Assembly: GCF_003095655.1 (NCBI RefSeq)
Contig: NZ_CP029151.1
Coordinates: 3,285,001 to 3,349,000 of the forward strand
DNA from: Dokdonia sp. Dokd-P16
GTDB lineage: Bacteria > Bacteroidota > Bacteroidia > Flavobacteriales > Flavobacteriaceae
Direction: 5' to 3'
Length of the DNA: 64,000 nucleotides
Positions 55,311 through 63,940 of the stretch are shown here, piece by piece; positions within the stretch are counted from its first letter, which is position 1, and every line of letters starts with the position of its first letter. The position numbers were made by a program, and so were the translations under genes. The notes beneath the pieces were generated by a model. It had not been told where the DNA came from. It did no database searches and was given only the letters and a program-made list of their open reading frames with translations.

Positions 55311-56035
55311 TATTGCTGTGTGTAGTAGTTATAATCTGCAAGGACGCGCTCTACAAATTGAATATTATTCTCGTCTAGAGTAGTTACATCCATTTTCTCC
55401 CTGAGCCTATCTGCTAGTTTTACAATCACATTGTGATTACCATTACGTTTAGCGTTTAAGAATAGCGTCTTAATAAGCTGCACATCTTTATCATTAAAGA
55501 CCGTTACTTGAGGATAGGTAGGTATATAATCTACAGGAATATCTACTATGAGACTATCAGAAAGACGCACGCGTTTCTTTTCTGTTATTACGGTAGTTCC
55601 TGCTGCCATATCTCCTAAGCGTTGTCCTTTCTCACTTATCAAGATACTTACAACGGCAATTCCCCCAGAAGAACCCGCGATATCAATAATGCGCATAATC
55701 CATCGCACAAAATAGCTTCCAAAACCTGGTTTTGAACCATCGAGTTTTACCACTCTTAGTTTCATTGCTGCTTTTCCTGGTGTTTTTCCGTCCCAAAATG
55801 TTTCAAAAAGAATAAAATATAAGAAGATAGGCAATCCTAACACCATGTAATAAACCCATAAATCGCCCATAGACTGAGTGTCTAAACCAAATTGTGCAAT
55901 TAAAAATAAAGAAAGAATCCAATAAGCTATCAAAATCAATCCATCAATTAGATATGCAAGAATGCGATCGCCTATGCTCGCAACATTCTGATAAATACTT
56001 ACATTTTGAGCGGTTTCTATTTGAAAGTTATCCAT
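55310..56035 (-). CDS. RDD-family membrane protein
   Basis: 241 residues. The RDD domain (about 12-150) has VASIGDRILAYLIDGLILIAYWI, ETFWDGKTPGKAAMKLRVV and RWIMRIIDIAG. A hydrophilic tail follows. Family members transport ions or sodium or assist membrane-protein function; the role is not settled. It is divergent from the SpoIIM-MoxR-DUF58 operon with only 35 bases between the start codons. In other genomes RDD genes commonly accompany this operon type. Confidence 0.92.
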   Translation of the reverse strand: MDNFQIETAQNVSIYQNVASIGDRILAYLIDGLILIAYWILSLFLIAQFGLDTQSMGDLWVYYMVLGLPIFLYFILFETFWDGKTPGKAAMKLRVVKLDGSKPGFGSYFVRWIMRIIDIAGSSGGIAVVSILISEKGQRLGDMAAGTTVITEKKRVRLSDSLIVDIPVDYIPTYPQVTVFNDKDVQLIKTLFLNAKRNGNHNVIVKLADRLREKMDVTTLDENNIQFVERVLADYNYYTQQ

Positions 56036-56070
56036 ATATTCTTTTTCTTTACCTCTATAACAAAGTGTAT

Positions 56071-57063
56071 ATGCGTGAGGCTGCTTTTGTCAAGCAAAAT
56101 AAGGATAAATGGTTAACATTTGAAAGTGTTCTGGTCAACAAAGATCAGATTCATCCAGATGAGCTATCTAGTCTTTACATGGAAGTGACAGATCACCTTA
56201 GTTATGCGCAAACATTTTATCCTCAAAGTAAGACGCTGGAGTATTTAAATCACCTCGCCTCTCAGTCTCATCAAATCATTTATAAGACAAAACGTGAGTC
56301 AAGCAAGCGCTTTATAACATTCTTTACCGAGGAGTTTCCGCTTATTATGTATCGCTACCAACGACAATTGCTTATCGCTTTTTTAACTTTTTTACTGTTT
56401 AGTATTATAGGCGCTTACAGCGCTGCAAATGATGGCTCTTTTGTAAGAGGCATTATGGGTGATGGTTATGTAAACATGACTCTTAGTAATATTGAGAAAG
56501 GCGACCCAATGGGTGTTTATAAAAAACAAGGAGAACTCAATATGTTTTTAGGGATTACCATTAACAACATAAAAGTTGCGTTGATGGCTTTTGTCTACGG
56601 AATCTTCTTAACCATAGGATCGTTATATATCATCATGCGCAACGCTATCATGCTGGGCAGTTTTCAATACTTCTTTTTTGAGCAAGGCGTAGGTTGGGAA
56701 TCTGTGCGTACCATATGGATACATGGTACAATAGAAATCTCAGTCATAATCATAGCAGGTTGCGCAGGCATGGTACTAGGTAATTCAATTTTATTTCCTA
56801 AAACATACACACGCCTAGAATCATTTAAAAGAGGAATGAAAAATGGTCTCAAAATAGTAGTAAGTACTATACCTCTTTTTGTGATAGCAGGCTTTCTAGA
56901 AGGGTTTGTAACAAGACACACAGAAATGCCAGACTGGCTTGCTATTGTAATCATCGCAAGCTCTCTCGCTTTAATCATATTTTATTACGTGTACTACCCT
57001 ATTAAAAAACATAAAGAAGAAGCTACTAGACTAGCGCTTGTTCCTAATCTTGAAAATTTATAA
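56071..57063 (+). CDS. SpoIIM-family (stage II sporulation protein M-like) membrane protein
   Basis: 330 residues from MREAAFVKQNKDKWLTF; a longer open frame (from 55894) is antisense to the RDD gene and rejected. A helical N-terminal part (about 1-95) precedes the SpoIIM-like domain with MFLGITINNIKVALMAFVYGIFLTIGSLYIIMRNAIMLG and WIHGTIEISVIIIAGCAGMVLG, the family signature. In non-sporulating bacteria such proteins occur beside RDD, DUF58 and MoxR genes. It is first in a six-gene operon with spacings of only a few bases. Confidence 0.92.
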   Translation: MREAAFVKQNKDKWLTFESVLVNKDQIHPDELSSLYMEVTDHLSYAQTFYPQSKTLEYLNHLASQSHQIIYKTKRESSKRFITFFTEEFPLIMYRYQRQLLIAFLTFLLFSIIGAYSAANDGSFVRGIMGDGYVNMTLSNIEKGDPMGVYKKQGELNMFLGITINNIKVALMAFVYGIFLTIGSLYIIMRNAIMLGSFQYFFFEQGVGWESVRTIWIHGTIEISVIIIAGCAGMVLGNSILFPKTYTRLESFKRGMKNGLKIVVSTIPLFVIAGFLEGFVTRHTEMPDWLAIVIIASSLALIIFYYVYYPIKKHKEEATRLALVPNLENL

Positions 57064-57066
57064 TTA

Positions 57067-58008
57067 ATGACCTTAACTAAACTAGTGGAATTTAGAAAAC
57101 AGCGTGAGCTAGGCCAGATCATAAGTGATACATTCACCTTTTTACGCCGCAATGCAAAACCACTTCTTAATGTACTTGTGCGCACGTGTGCTATCCCTTT
57201 TATTCTCCTCATAGTTGCTGTAGGATTCTATACCAACGCTACGGCAGGCGCAAATTTCTTAACAAGTTTTGGTGATGGATCAGATATGAGCAGCTTCTTC
57301 ATCTCGGTTGCATGCCTTGCCATTGTAGGTATTATATACAACTCAATGCTTTATGGAAGCGTTTCTGAATATATAAAAGCTTACATCGCTGGAGGTGACG
57401 TTCCAGATCCTACTACTGTAGTAGCTACTATTAAGTCAAAAACTGGAACCTTTTTAGGTCTAGGCTTTTCAAACTTATTAATCATACTAGTTGTAGCATT
57501 AGTTCCTGTAGGACTAGGTGGTGCCATATTTGCAACAGGATCTGAGGCGGTAGGTGTCTTGGTTGTCATACTAGCTATCTTTCCATTACTTTATGTGTAT
57601 GTAAAGCTTAGTGTCATCTTTCCTGCACTTATAGACAAGAATCTTAGTATAAAGGAAGCTATAAAAGAGAGTTCAAGCTTGATTAAAAATGAATGGTGGA
57701 TGACGTTTATAACGCTTATCATCATTGGTTTTTTAATTGGGGTAATTGGCTTTGTTTTTCAAGTTCCCGTGGTTATTTATACGCTTATTAAGACCATAAC
57801 AAGTGTGCAATCTGGCTCTATGGGTGATCCAGCAGCACTTTTTGATAATGTTTATCTTGTGTTGCAGGTTCTTGCATCTGCAATGAACTATATCTTATAC
57901 ACTATACTCGCTATCTCTACAAACTTCATTTATTTTAACCTTAACGAGCGCAAAAATCAAACGGGAAGTCTTGATCAGATAAACAATATAGGCAGCACTA
58001 ATGCGTAA
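57067..58008 (+). CDS. multispan membrane protein of the SpoIIM-MoxR operon
   Basis: 313 residues and about six hydrophobic segments. The opening QRELGQIISDTFTFLRRNAKPLLNVLVRTCAIPFILL and the later IKESSSLIKNEWWMTFITLIIIGFLIG resemble DUF4013/glycerophosphodiester-phosphodiesterase-membrane-domain-like proteins. It starts three bases after SpoIIM and overlaps the DUF4129 gene by eight bases. No catalytic residues are seen. Confidence 0.85.
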   Translation: MTLTKLVEFRKQRELGQIISDTFTFLRRNAKPLLNVLVRTCAIPFILLIVAVGFYTNATAGANFLTSFGDGSDMSSFFISVACLAIVGIIYNSMLYGSVSEYIKAYIAGGDVPDPTTVVATIKSKTGTFLGLGFSNLLIILVVALVPVGLGGAIFATGSEAVGVLVVILAIFPLLYVYVKLSVIFPALIDKNLSIKEAIKESSSLIKNEWWMTFITLIIIGFLIGVIGFVFQVPVVIYTLIKTITSVQSGSMGDPAALFDNVYLVLQVLASAMNYILYTILAISTNFIYFNLNERKNQTGSLDQINNIGSTNA

Positions 58009-58807
58009 ACTGTGGTTGCTATGTATGCTGTTTCTATGTTCGCTTTGCGCGAAAGCTACCGCTATACAACAAACTCAAGAAGAAACTACTACAGAGGAAG
58101 TCGTTGAAGAGGAAGTAATCTATCCCGAAAACACCTATCATGATCCTCGTGGTATTCTTACTTATGATAATGGAACAGTAACACCGCTTCCCATCTCTGA
58201 AAATAGTCTTGATGAGTACAAACAAGACGACGAATTTAATTACAAAGAAGCGACTCCAGAAGATACCTGGTGGTCACGTTTCAAAAGAAAAATTGATGAT
58301 CTATATAACGCTTTCATACGCTGGCTTACTGGTGGTAACGAAGCAACAGGTGTCTGGGCAGTCATAGTAGAACTTCTACCCTACTTATTAATTGTAGGTT
58401 TACTCGTATTCTTTGTATGGCTATTTATGAAAATAGATAGCGGTTCCTTATTAATGGAAAAAATAAAAGCTCCTGAAACGTTACTCTCAGATGATGAGGA
58501 GCTCATCCAGCGACCAGACCTTGATCAATTAATAGAACAGGCTATTGCTGCTGGTAATTACAGATTAGCTGTGCGTTTTTATTATCTACGTGTACTTCAG
58601 AAAATGAGTACTCAAGATCTTATAGATTGGCAAGTACAGAAAACAAATCATGACTATTTATTCGAAATAGAAGACCTAAACTTAAGAAACCAGTTCAGAA
58701 AAGTGACAGATATTTACGACTATATCTGGTATGGAAATTTTGAGGTCGATGAGACCGCTTTCGCGAAAGCAAAAACATCTTTCACCCAAATAAATAATCA
58801 GCTATGA
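58001..58807 (+). CDS. DUF4129 domain protein
   Basis: 268 residues. The N-terminus MRKLWLLCMLFLCSLCAKATA is a signal peptide whose cleavage region is again read from a palindrome variant (58041-58055). A short acidic stretch (EETTTEEVVEEEV), a membrane segment (VELLPYLLIVGLLVFFVWLFM, about 125-145) and the DUF4129 domain follow: AIAAGNYRLAVRFYYLRVLQKMSTQDLIDWQVQKTNHDYL. The palindrome copy at 58759-58768 encodes TAFAKAKTS near the C-terminus. It overlaps its neighbours by four to eight bases. Confidence 0.92.
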   Translation: MRKLWLLCMLFLCSLCAKATAIQQTQEETTTEEVVEEEVIYPENTYHDPRGILTYDNGTVTPLPISENSLDEYKQDDEFNYKEATPEDTWWSRFKRKIDDLYNAFIRWLTGGNEATGVWAVIVELLPYLLIVGLLVFFVWLFMKIDSGSLLMEKIKAPETLLSDDEELIQRPDLDQLIEQAIAAGNYRLAVRFYYLRVLQKMSTQDLIDWQVQKTNHDYLFEIEDLNLRNQFRKVTDIYDYIWYGNFEVDETAFAKAKTSFTQINNQL

Positions 58808-60021
58808 GCAATAAATTTAAAGTAATTGCCGGTGTGCTGCTACTTGCTCTTGCACTCGTTATTTATATGGAGTCAAGTACTAAGGAAGATATAAACTGGT
58901 ATCCAAGTTATACGAAGACAGATAAAATCCCTTACGGTACATACGTTTTACACGATCTGCTTGAAAATAACTGGCAAAAAGATAAGTTTAAGGAAGTACG
59001 TATACCTCCTTATGAGTTTATGTCAGATAGCACGGATGCGCGTGGTACTTATTTATTTGTAAATGATTACATCCTCTTTAGTGAAGATGAATCACTCAAA
59101 CTTTTATCATGGGTAAGTGAGGGTAATACTTTATTTATTGCAGCAAGAGGTATAGGCGAGACTATACTAGATACCTTATCTCTAGAAACTGATCTTTATT
59201 ATGATTATGATAATTTTGAGCGCAAGCCTCTTGTAAACCTTGTAAATCCAAGTTTACGAAGAGCAGCTCCGTATTATCATGATGTAGAGACCACTGCTGG
59301 CTTTTTTGAAGAGGTAGATACCACAAATACGGTTGCCCTAGGAGAATTTGGCCTTATGGTTAATAAAGACACCATAACTGTAGCAGAACCTAGAATAAAT
59401 TTTGTGAAGCAGGATTTTGGTAAAGGTGAGATTATCATCCATCTTATGCCTGAGACGTTTACTAACTATTTTATACTGAGAGGGGATAATTACACATACA
59501 CAAAAAATGCGCTCTCCTATCTCGATCAGGATGATGTACTATACTGGGATAATCACTATAAAAATGGTAAAACTATTTATACGAGTCCGCTGTATATATT
59601 TTTTCAAAATAGATATTTAAAGTGGGCATATTACATCTTGCTCATAGGTGCCTTTTTGTGGGTAGTTTTTGAAGGAAGACGCAAGCAACGAGCCATCCCT
59701 ATTATAAAACCACTACCTAACCAGACGCTCACATTTACAAAGACTATTGCCGGCATGTATCTTGACAAGAAAGATCACAAGAGCATCGTAAGTCATCAAA
59801 TAAGTCATTTCCTAGAATTCATACGCAGTAATTATGCTCTAGACACTAATGTAATAAGTGAAGGTTTTATCAATAAGCTAGCATCTAAAAGTGGCAACAC
59901 ACTAGAGCAAACTAAATTACTGATTAATTATATGGTGGGTTTAAGAGCTAAACAAATCATAAGTCAGGAAGAATTATTAGAACTTAATAAACGTATAGAA
60001 GCATTTAAAAATCAAAAATAA
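58804..60021 (+). CDS. DUF4350 domain protein
   Basis: 405 residues. An N-terminal membrane anchor (KVIAGVLLLALALVIYM) is followed by a DUF4350-like domain (PYGTYVLHDLLENNW, LFVNDYILFSEDESLKLLSWVSEGNTLFIAARG, a glutamine-amidotransferase-like fold without its catalytic cysteine), a second membrane helix (WAYYILLIGAFLWVVFEGRR, about 273-292) and a helical cytosolic tail. It overlaps DUF4129 by four bases and MoxR by one base. Its role in the operon is unknown. Confidence 0.9.
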   Translation: MSNKFKVIAGVLLLALALVIYMESSTKEDINWYPSYTKTDKIPYGTYVLHDLLENNWQKDKFKEVRIPPYEFMSDSTDARGTYLFVNDYILFSEDESLKLLSWVSEGNTLFIAARGIGETILDTLSLETDLYYDYDNFERKPLVNLVNPSLRRAAPYYHDVETTAGFFEEVDTTNTVALGEFGLMVNKDTITVAEPRINFVKQDFGKGEIIIHLMPETFTNYFILRGDNYTYTKNALSYLDQDDVLYWDNHYKNGKTIYTSPLYIFFQNRYLKWAYYILLIGAFLWVVFEGRRKQRAIPIIKPLPNQTLTFTKTIAGMYLDKKDHKSIVSHQISHFLEFIRSNYALDTNVISEGFINKLASKSGNTLEQTKLLINYMVGLRAKQIISQEELLELNKRIEAFKNQK

Positions 60022-61088
60022 TGGACGATATCACACCACAAGATCCAGAAAATACAACAGAAGGAATCACTAATGCTACTCCTACTCCATCGCAAGATGT
60101 AAATCAAGCAGAAGAAGGAATTGCGTTTACTAATAGAATTCCATTAGAAGAACTACGCAACGCCGCCGAAGCAATACGAGCAGAGCTTGGTAAAATTATT
60201 ATTGGGCAACACGAATTTATAGAGCTCCTCATTGTTGCTTTACTTTCTGATGGTCACGTACTCATAGAAGGAGTTCCTGGTATTGCAAAGACAGTAACGG
60301 CAAAGTTATTTGCAAGGACTCTAGACACACAGTTTGGACGTATACAGTTTACGCCAGATCTGATGCCAAGTGATGTATTAGGAACTTCTATTCTTAATAT
60401 GAAAACGAGCGAATTCGAATTCAAAAAAGGCCCTATATTTTCAAACATCGTCCTTATTGATGAGATTAACCGTGCACCAGCCAAGACGCAAGCTGCACTT
60501 TTTGAATCTATGGAAGAACGCCAGATTACTATAGATGGCACAAAATATACCATGGAACCTCCTTTTATGGTACTTGCAACTCAAAACCCAGTAGAGCAAG
60601 AAGGAACATACGCTCTACCAGAAGCACAGCTAGACCGTTTTCTATTTAAGATTAAAGTAGATTACCCTACACTAGAACAAGAAGTTGCCATACTGCAGAG
60701 TCATCATGATCGTAAAGGTGGCGCTCCACAGAAAGGTATTAAGGCGGTACTTAATCCAGCTAAGCTTGCAGATTTTAGAAAGCAAACACAAGAAGTCCTT
60801 ATAGAAGAAAAGATTTTAAACTACGTCGCAGAGATTGTTGTAAAATCTAGAACGCATCCACATTTATACCTAGGAGGTTCTCCTCGAGCATCACTAGCAA
60901 TCATGAACGCTTCAAAAGCATTTGCTGCTATTTCGGGTAGAGACTTTGTGATTCCAGAAGATGTAAAACGTGCAGTTATACCAGTAATGCGTCACCGTTT
61001 AATACTCTCTCCAGAGCGTGAAATGGAAGGAATGACCACAGAACAAGTTATCGATATGATTGTTCAATCTGTAGAAATACCAAGATAG
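60021..61088 (+). CDS. MoxR-family AAA+ ATPase
   Basis: 355 residues with a disordered N-terminus (about 1-35). Walker A is GVPGIAKTVTAKLF, Walker B is LIDEINRAPAKTQAALFESMEERQ, sensor 1 is LATQNPVEQEGTYALPEAQLDRFLF, and the C-terminal lid has LGGSPRASLAIMNASKAFA. MoxR proteins act as chaperone-like remodelling ATPases with DUF58/vWA partners. The very next gene, DUF58, starts three bases after it, so the two probably act together. Confidence 0.95.
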   Translation: MDDITPQDPENTTEGITNATPTPSQDVNQAEEGIAFTNRIPLEELRNAAEAIRAELGKIIIGQHEFIELLIVALLSDGHVLIEGVPGIAKTVTAKLFARTLDTQFGRIQFTPDLMPSDVLGTSILNMKTSEFEFKKGPIFSNIVLIDEINRAPAKTQAALFESMEERQITIDGTKYTMEPPFMVLATQNPVEQEGTYALPEAQLDRFLFKIKVDYPTLEQEVAILQSHHDRKGGAPQKGIKAVLNPAKLADFRKQTQEVLIEEKILNYVAEIVVKSRTHPHLYLGGSPRASLAIMNASKAFAAISGRDFVIPEDVKRAVIPVMRHRLILSPEREMEGMTTEQVIDMIVQSVEIPR

Positions 61089-61090
61089 TA

Positions 61091-62431
61091 TTGGCTATTA
61101 TAAGATTTATAAAAGGTTTTTTTGTTCACCAGCGTTTGTTTTATGCACTGGGAGTTATCGGTGTGCTTTATTTGATTTCCTACTGGTTTAATGGCCTCTT
61201 TGGAATTACTAATATCTTATTGCTTTTACTGGTGCTCGCATTTTTTGTGGATGCATTAGTTCTTTTTCGCGCAAGCGGAAAAATAAAAGGTGTGAGAGAG
61301 CTACCAGAAAAATTCTCAAATAGTGATGCAAACGAGCTTCCTGTCATCCTTGAGAATAAATATCCGTTTGCAGTTACCCTTGATATTATAGATGAAATAC
61401 CAGAACAGTTTCAAAAACGTGATTTTAGTAAAGTAATTGAGATACCAGCACGAGAGACAAGGTCATTTTCATATTCCTTACGTCCTACAGAGCGTGGAGA
61501 GTATACCTTTGGGCATCTTAATGTGTACGTGAGTACCAAGCTTAAACTTGTAAAACGTCGCTACCGCTTTGAGAAAGACCAGATGGTAAAGGTGTATCCA
61601 TCTTTTATACAGATGAAAAAGTATGCATTTCTTGCCCTAGACAATAGACTTACTATGCACGGCATGAAAAAAATACGCCGTCTAGGACATACGATGGAGT
61701 TTGAGCAAATTAAAGATTACGTCCCTGGTGATGATGCTCGTACCATTAACTGGAAAGCAACTGCAAAACGCGCTAGCCTGATGGTAAATCAGTTTCAAGA
61801 CGAGAAGTCACAACCTGTATATGCACTCATAGACGCTAGCCGCGTGATGAAGATGCCTTTTAAAGGATTGACACTTTTAGACTATGCAATTAATAGTACG
61901 CTAGCATTTTCTAATATTGCCTTAAAGAAAAAAGACAAAGTGGGCATGCTCACCTTTGCAGAGTCTATTAAAAATCACCTTCCTGCGAGTAGTAAGAAAA
62001 CTCACTTGCAGACTATTCTAGAGGTGCTTTACAATATAGATACTAGGTTTTTAGATAGTGATTACGGTGCGTTATACAACCAAGTAAAACGTAAAATCAC
62101 CCAGCGTAGCTTACTATTATTGTATACTAATTTTGAGCACATAACAGCACTTGAAAGACAGTTACCTTATTTAAAAGCGCTTTCGCGAAAACATGTCTTG
62201 GTGGTTATCTTTTTCCAAAACACAGAACTTGACCAGCTCATTGCAACACCTGCCGAAACACTTCCCGAGGTGTATCATAAAACGATTGCCCAAAAAGCAG
62301 ATCTTGATAAAAAAGTAATGGTTGCACGACTTGAACAATACGGTATTCAAACCATATTAACTAAGCCAGATGACCTTACAGTAAATACTATTAATAAATA
62401 TCTAGAGATTAAAGCAAGAGGCCTATTATAA
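61091..62431 (+). CDS. DUF58 domain protein
   Basis: 446 residues from a TTG start (61091), three bases past the MoxR stop. Two N-terminal helices (about 13-60) are followed by a beta-rich region and the DUF58 core, VPGDDARTINWKATAKRASLMVNQFQDEKSQPVYALIDASRVM, the conserved pattern that precedes a vWA-like domain with the metal-site motif. The palindrome copy at 62181-62190 encodes ALSRKHVLV near residue 366. A variant near 61266 gives LFRASGKI. Expected partner: MoxR. Function unresolved. Confidence 0.93.
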   Translation: MAIIRFIKGFFVHQRLFYALGVIGVLYLISYWFNGLFGITNILLLLLVLAFFVDALVLFRASGKIKGVRELPEKFSNSDANELPVILENKYPFAVTLDIIDEIPEQFQKRDFSKVIEIPARETRSFSYSLRPTERGEYTFGHLNVYVSTKLKLVKRRYRFEKDQMVKVYPSFIQMKKYAFLALDNRLTMHGMKKIRRLGHTMEFEQIKDYVPGDDARTINWKATAKRASLMVNQFQDEKSQPVYALIDASRVMKMPFKGLTLLDYAINSTLAFSNIALKKKDKVGMLTFAESIKNHLPASSKKTHLQTILEVLYNIDTRFLDSDYGALYNQVKRKITQRSLLLLYTNFEHITALERQLPYLKALSRKHVLVVIFFQNTELDQLIATPAETLPEVYHKTIAQKADLDKKVMVARLEQYGIQTILTKPDDLTVNTINKYLEIKARGLL

Positions 62432-62477
62432 TCTGCCGATTTTTGCATTAGAATTCGGATAGACGAAGTCTTCTATA

Positions 62478-62485
62478 TATATTTG
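62478..62485 (+). promoter_or_regulatory. -7 box of purB
   Basis: TATATTTG fits TAnnTTTG, ending 23 bases before the ATG at 62509. No clear -33 TTG at the expected distance. Confidence 0.55.
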
Positions 62486-62508
62486 TCCCTTAACTAAAAT
62501 CACAACAA

Positions 62509-63852
62509 ATGTCGTTGTCACCACTTCAAGCCATCTCACCTATTGATGGTCGTTATGCCTCAAAAACAGAAACTTTAGCTCCTTTCTTTTCTGAAGCCGC
62601 ACTTATCAAATACAGAGTAAAAGTAGAAGTAGAATATTTTATCGCCTTGTGTGAGCTACCACTTCCGCAACTTGAAGATGTAGATAAAAGTGTCTTTACC
62701 GCTTTGCGCGAAATTTACCAAGACTTCACTACAGAAGACGCGCAGGCCATAAAAGACATTGAGAAAGTAACAAACCACGATGTAAAAGCGGTAGAATACT
62801 TTATCAAAGAAAAATTTGATGCACTTGACCTTGCATCTTACAAGGAGTTTATCCACTTTGGGTTAACATCTCAAGATATTAATAATACTGCAATCCCGAT
62901 GTCTCTTAAGGACGCGATGAATCAAGTATACATTCCAGAATTATTGGAGGTTGTAGATCATCTTAAGCAGCTTGTAGATGAGTGGGCAAACATTCCTTTA
63001 CTAGCTCGTACACACGGACAACCTGCTTCTCCTACTCGACTAGGAAAAGAAATTGAGGTTTTTGTAGTACGTATAGAAGAGCAACTTAATTTATTAAATG
63101 ATATTCCTAGTGCTGCAAAGTTTGGTGGTGCTACAGGAAACTTCAATGCACATAAAGTAGCATATCCATCTATAGATTGGAGAGCATTTGGTAAATCATT
63201 TGTACATGACACGCTAAAAATGCACCACTCCTTTCCTACTACGCAAATAGAGCACTATGATCACATGGCTGCATTATTTGATGGACTTAAGCGTATTAAT
63301 ACGATTTTAATAGATCTTGATCGTGATTTCTGGACCTATGTATCTATGGATTACTTCAAGCAGAAAATTAAAGCTGGAGAAGTAGGTTCTAGCGCCATGC
63401 CGCATAAAGTGAACCCAATTGACTTTGAAAACAGTGAAGGGAACTTAGGTATTGCAAACGCTATTTTTGAGCACCTTTCTGCAAAGCTTCCTATCTCAAG
63501 ACTACAAAGAGATCTTACGGATAGTACGGTATTAAGAAACATAGGTGTTCCATTAGGACATACATTAATAGGATTACGTTCTACCGTAAAAGGATTGAAC
63601 AAACTATTAATAAACGAAGAAAAAATCGCTGCCGATCTTGAGAATAACTGGGCTGTAGTAGCTGAGGCTATCCAGACTATTTTAAGAAGAGAAGGATATC
63701 CTAATCCTTATGAAGCACTTAAAGCACTTACTAGAGTAAACAGTAAGATTACAAAGAAGTCTATGGCTGAGTTTGTGGATACACTTGAGGTAAGCGCGGC
63801 AATTAAGAAAGAATTAAAAGCAATTACTCCTCAAAATTATACTGGGATATAG
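62509..63852 (+). CDS. purB: adenylosuccinate lyase
   Basis: 447 residues of the fumarase/aspartase superfamily. The signature loop SSAMPHKVNPIDFENSEGN carries the catalytic serine; THGQPASPTRLGKE provides the general acid/base region; GLTSQDINNTAIPMSLKD is the third conserved block. It acts twice in purine synthesis (SAICAR to AICAR and adenylosuccinate to AMP). It is the closing gene of the plus-strand block, but has its own promoter-like box and terminator. A palindrome-like variant at about 62702 is read as TALREIYQ. Confidence 0.97.
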   Translation: MSLSPLQAISPIDGRYASKTETLAPFFSEAALIKYRVKVEVEYFIALCELPLPQLEDVDKSVFTALREIYQDFTTEDAQAIKDIEKVTNHDVKAVEYFIKEKFDALDLASYKEFIHFGLTSQDINNTAIPMSLKDAMNQVYIPELLEVVDHLKQLVDEWANIPLLARTHGQPASPTRLGKEIEVFVVRIEEQLNLLNDIPSAAKFGGATGNFNAHKVAYPSIDWRAFGKSFVHDTLKMHHSFPTTQIEHYDHMAALFDGLKRINTILIDLDRDFWTYVSMDYFKQKIKAGEVGSSAMPHKVNPIDFENSEGNLGIANAIFEHLSAKLPISRLQRDLTDSTVLRNIGVPLGHTLIGLRSTVKGLNKLLINEEKIAADLENNWAVVAEAIQTILRREGYPNPYEALKALTRVNSKITKKSMAEFVDTLEVSAAIKKELKAITPQNYTGI

Positions 63853-63857
63853 TAGTT

Positions 63858-63875
63858 CGCTTTCGCGAAAGCGTT
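63858..63875. repeat. palindrome copy, intergenic, 3' of purB
   Basis: TCGCTTTCGCGAAAGCGT, core at 63861-63870, six bases after the purB stop and ahead of its terminator. Confidence 0.88.
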
Positions 63876-63885
63876 ATAAAATTAC

Positions 63886-63920
63886 AAAAGGGATGAGCAC
63901 AATGCTTATCCCTTTTTTTT
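63886..63920. terminator. hairpin terminator after purB
   Basis: AAAAGGGATGAGCA and TGCTTATCCCTTTT, then a run of T. It can also serve the convergent partial minus-strand gene. Confidence 0.88.
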
Positions 63921-63940
63921 ATGTATCAGGAAAATCGCAA

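Noticed and set aside
55894-56070. N-terminal extension of the SpoIIM-like gene
   Set aside because: It is antisense to the RDD gene and the conserved start MREAAFVKQNK is at 56071.
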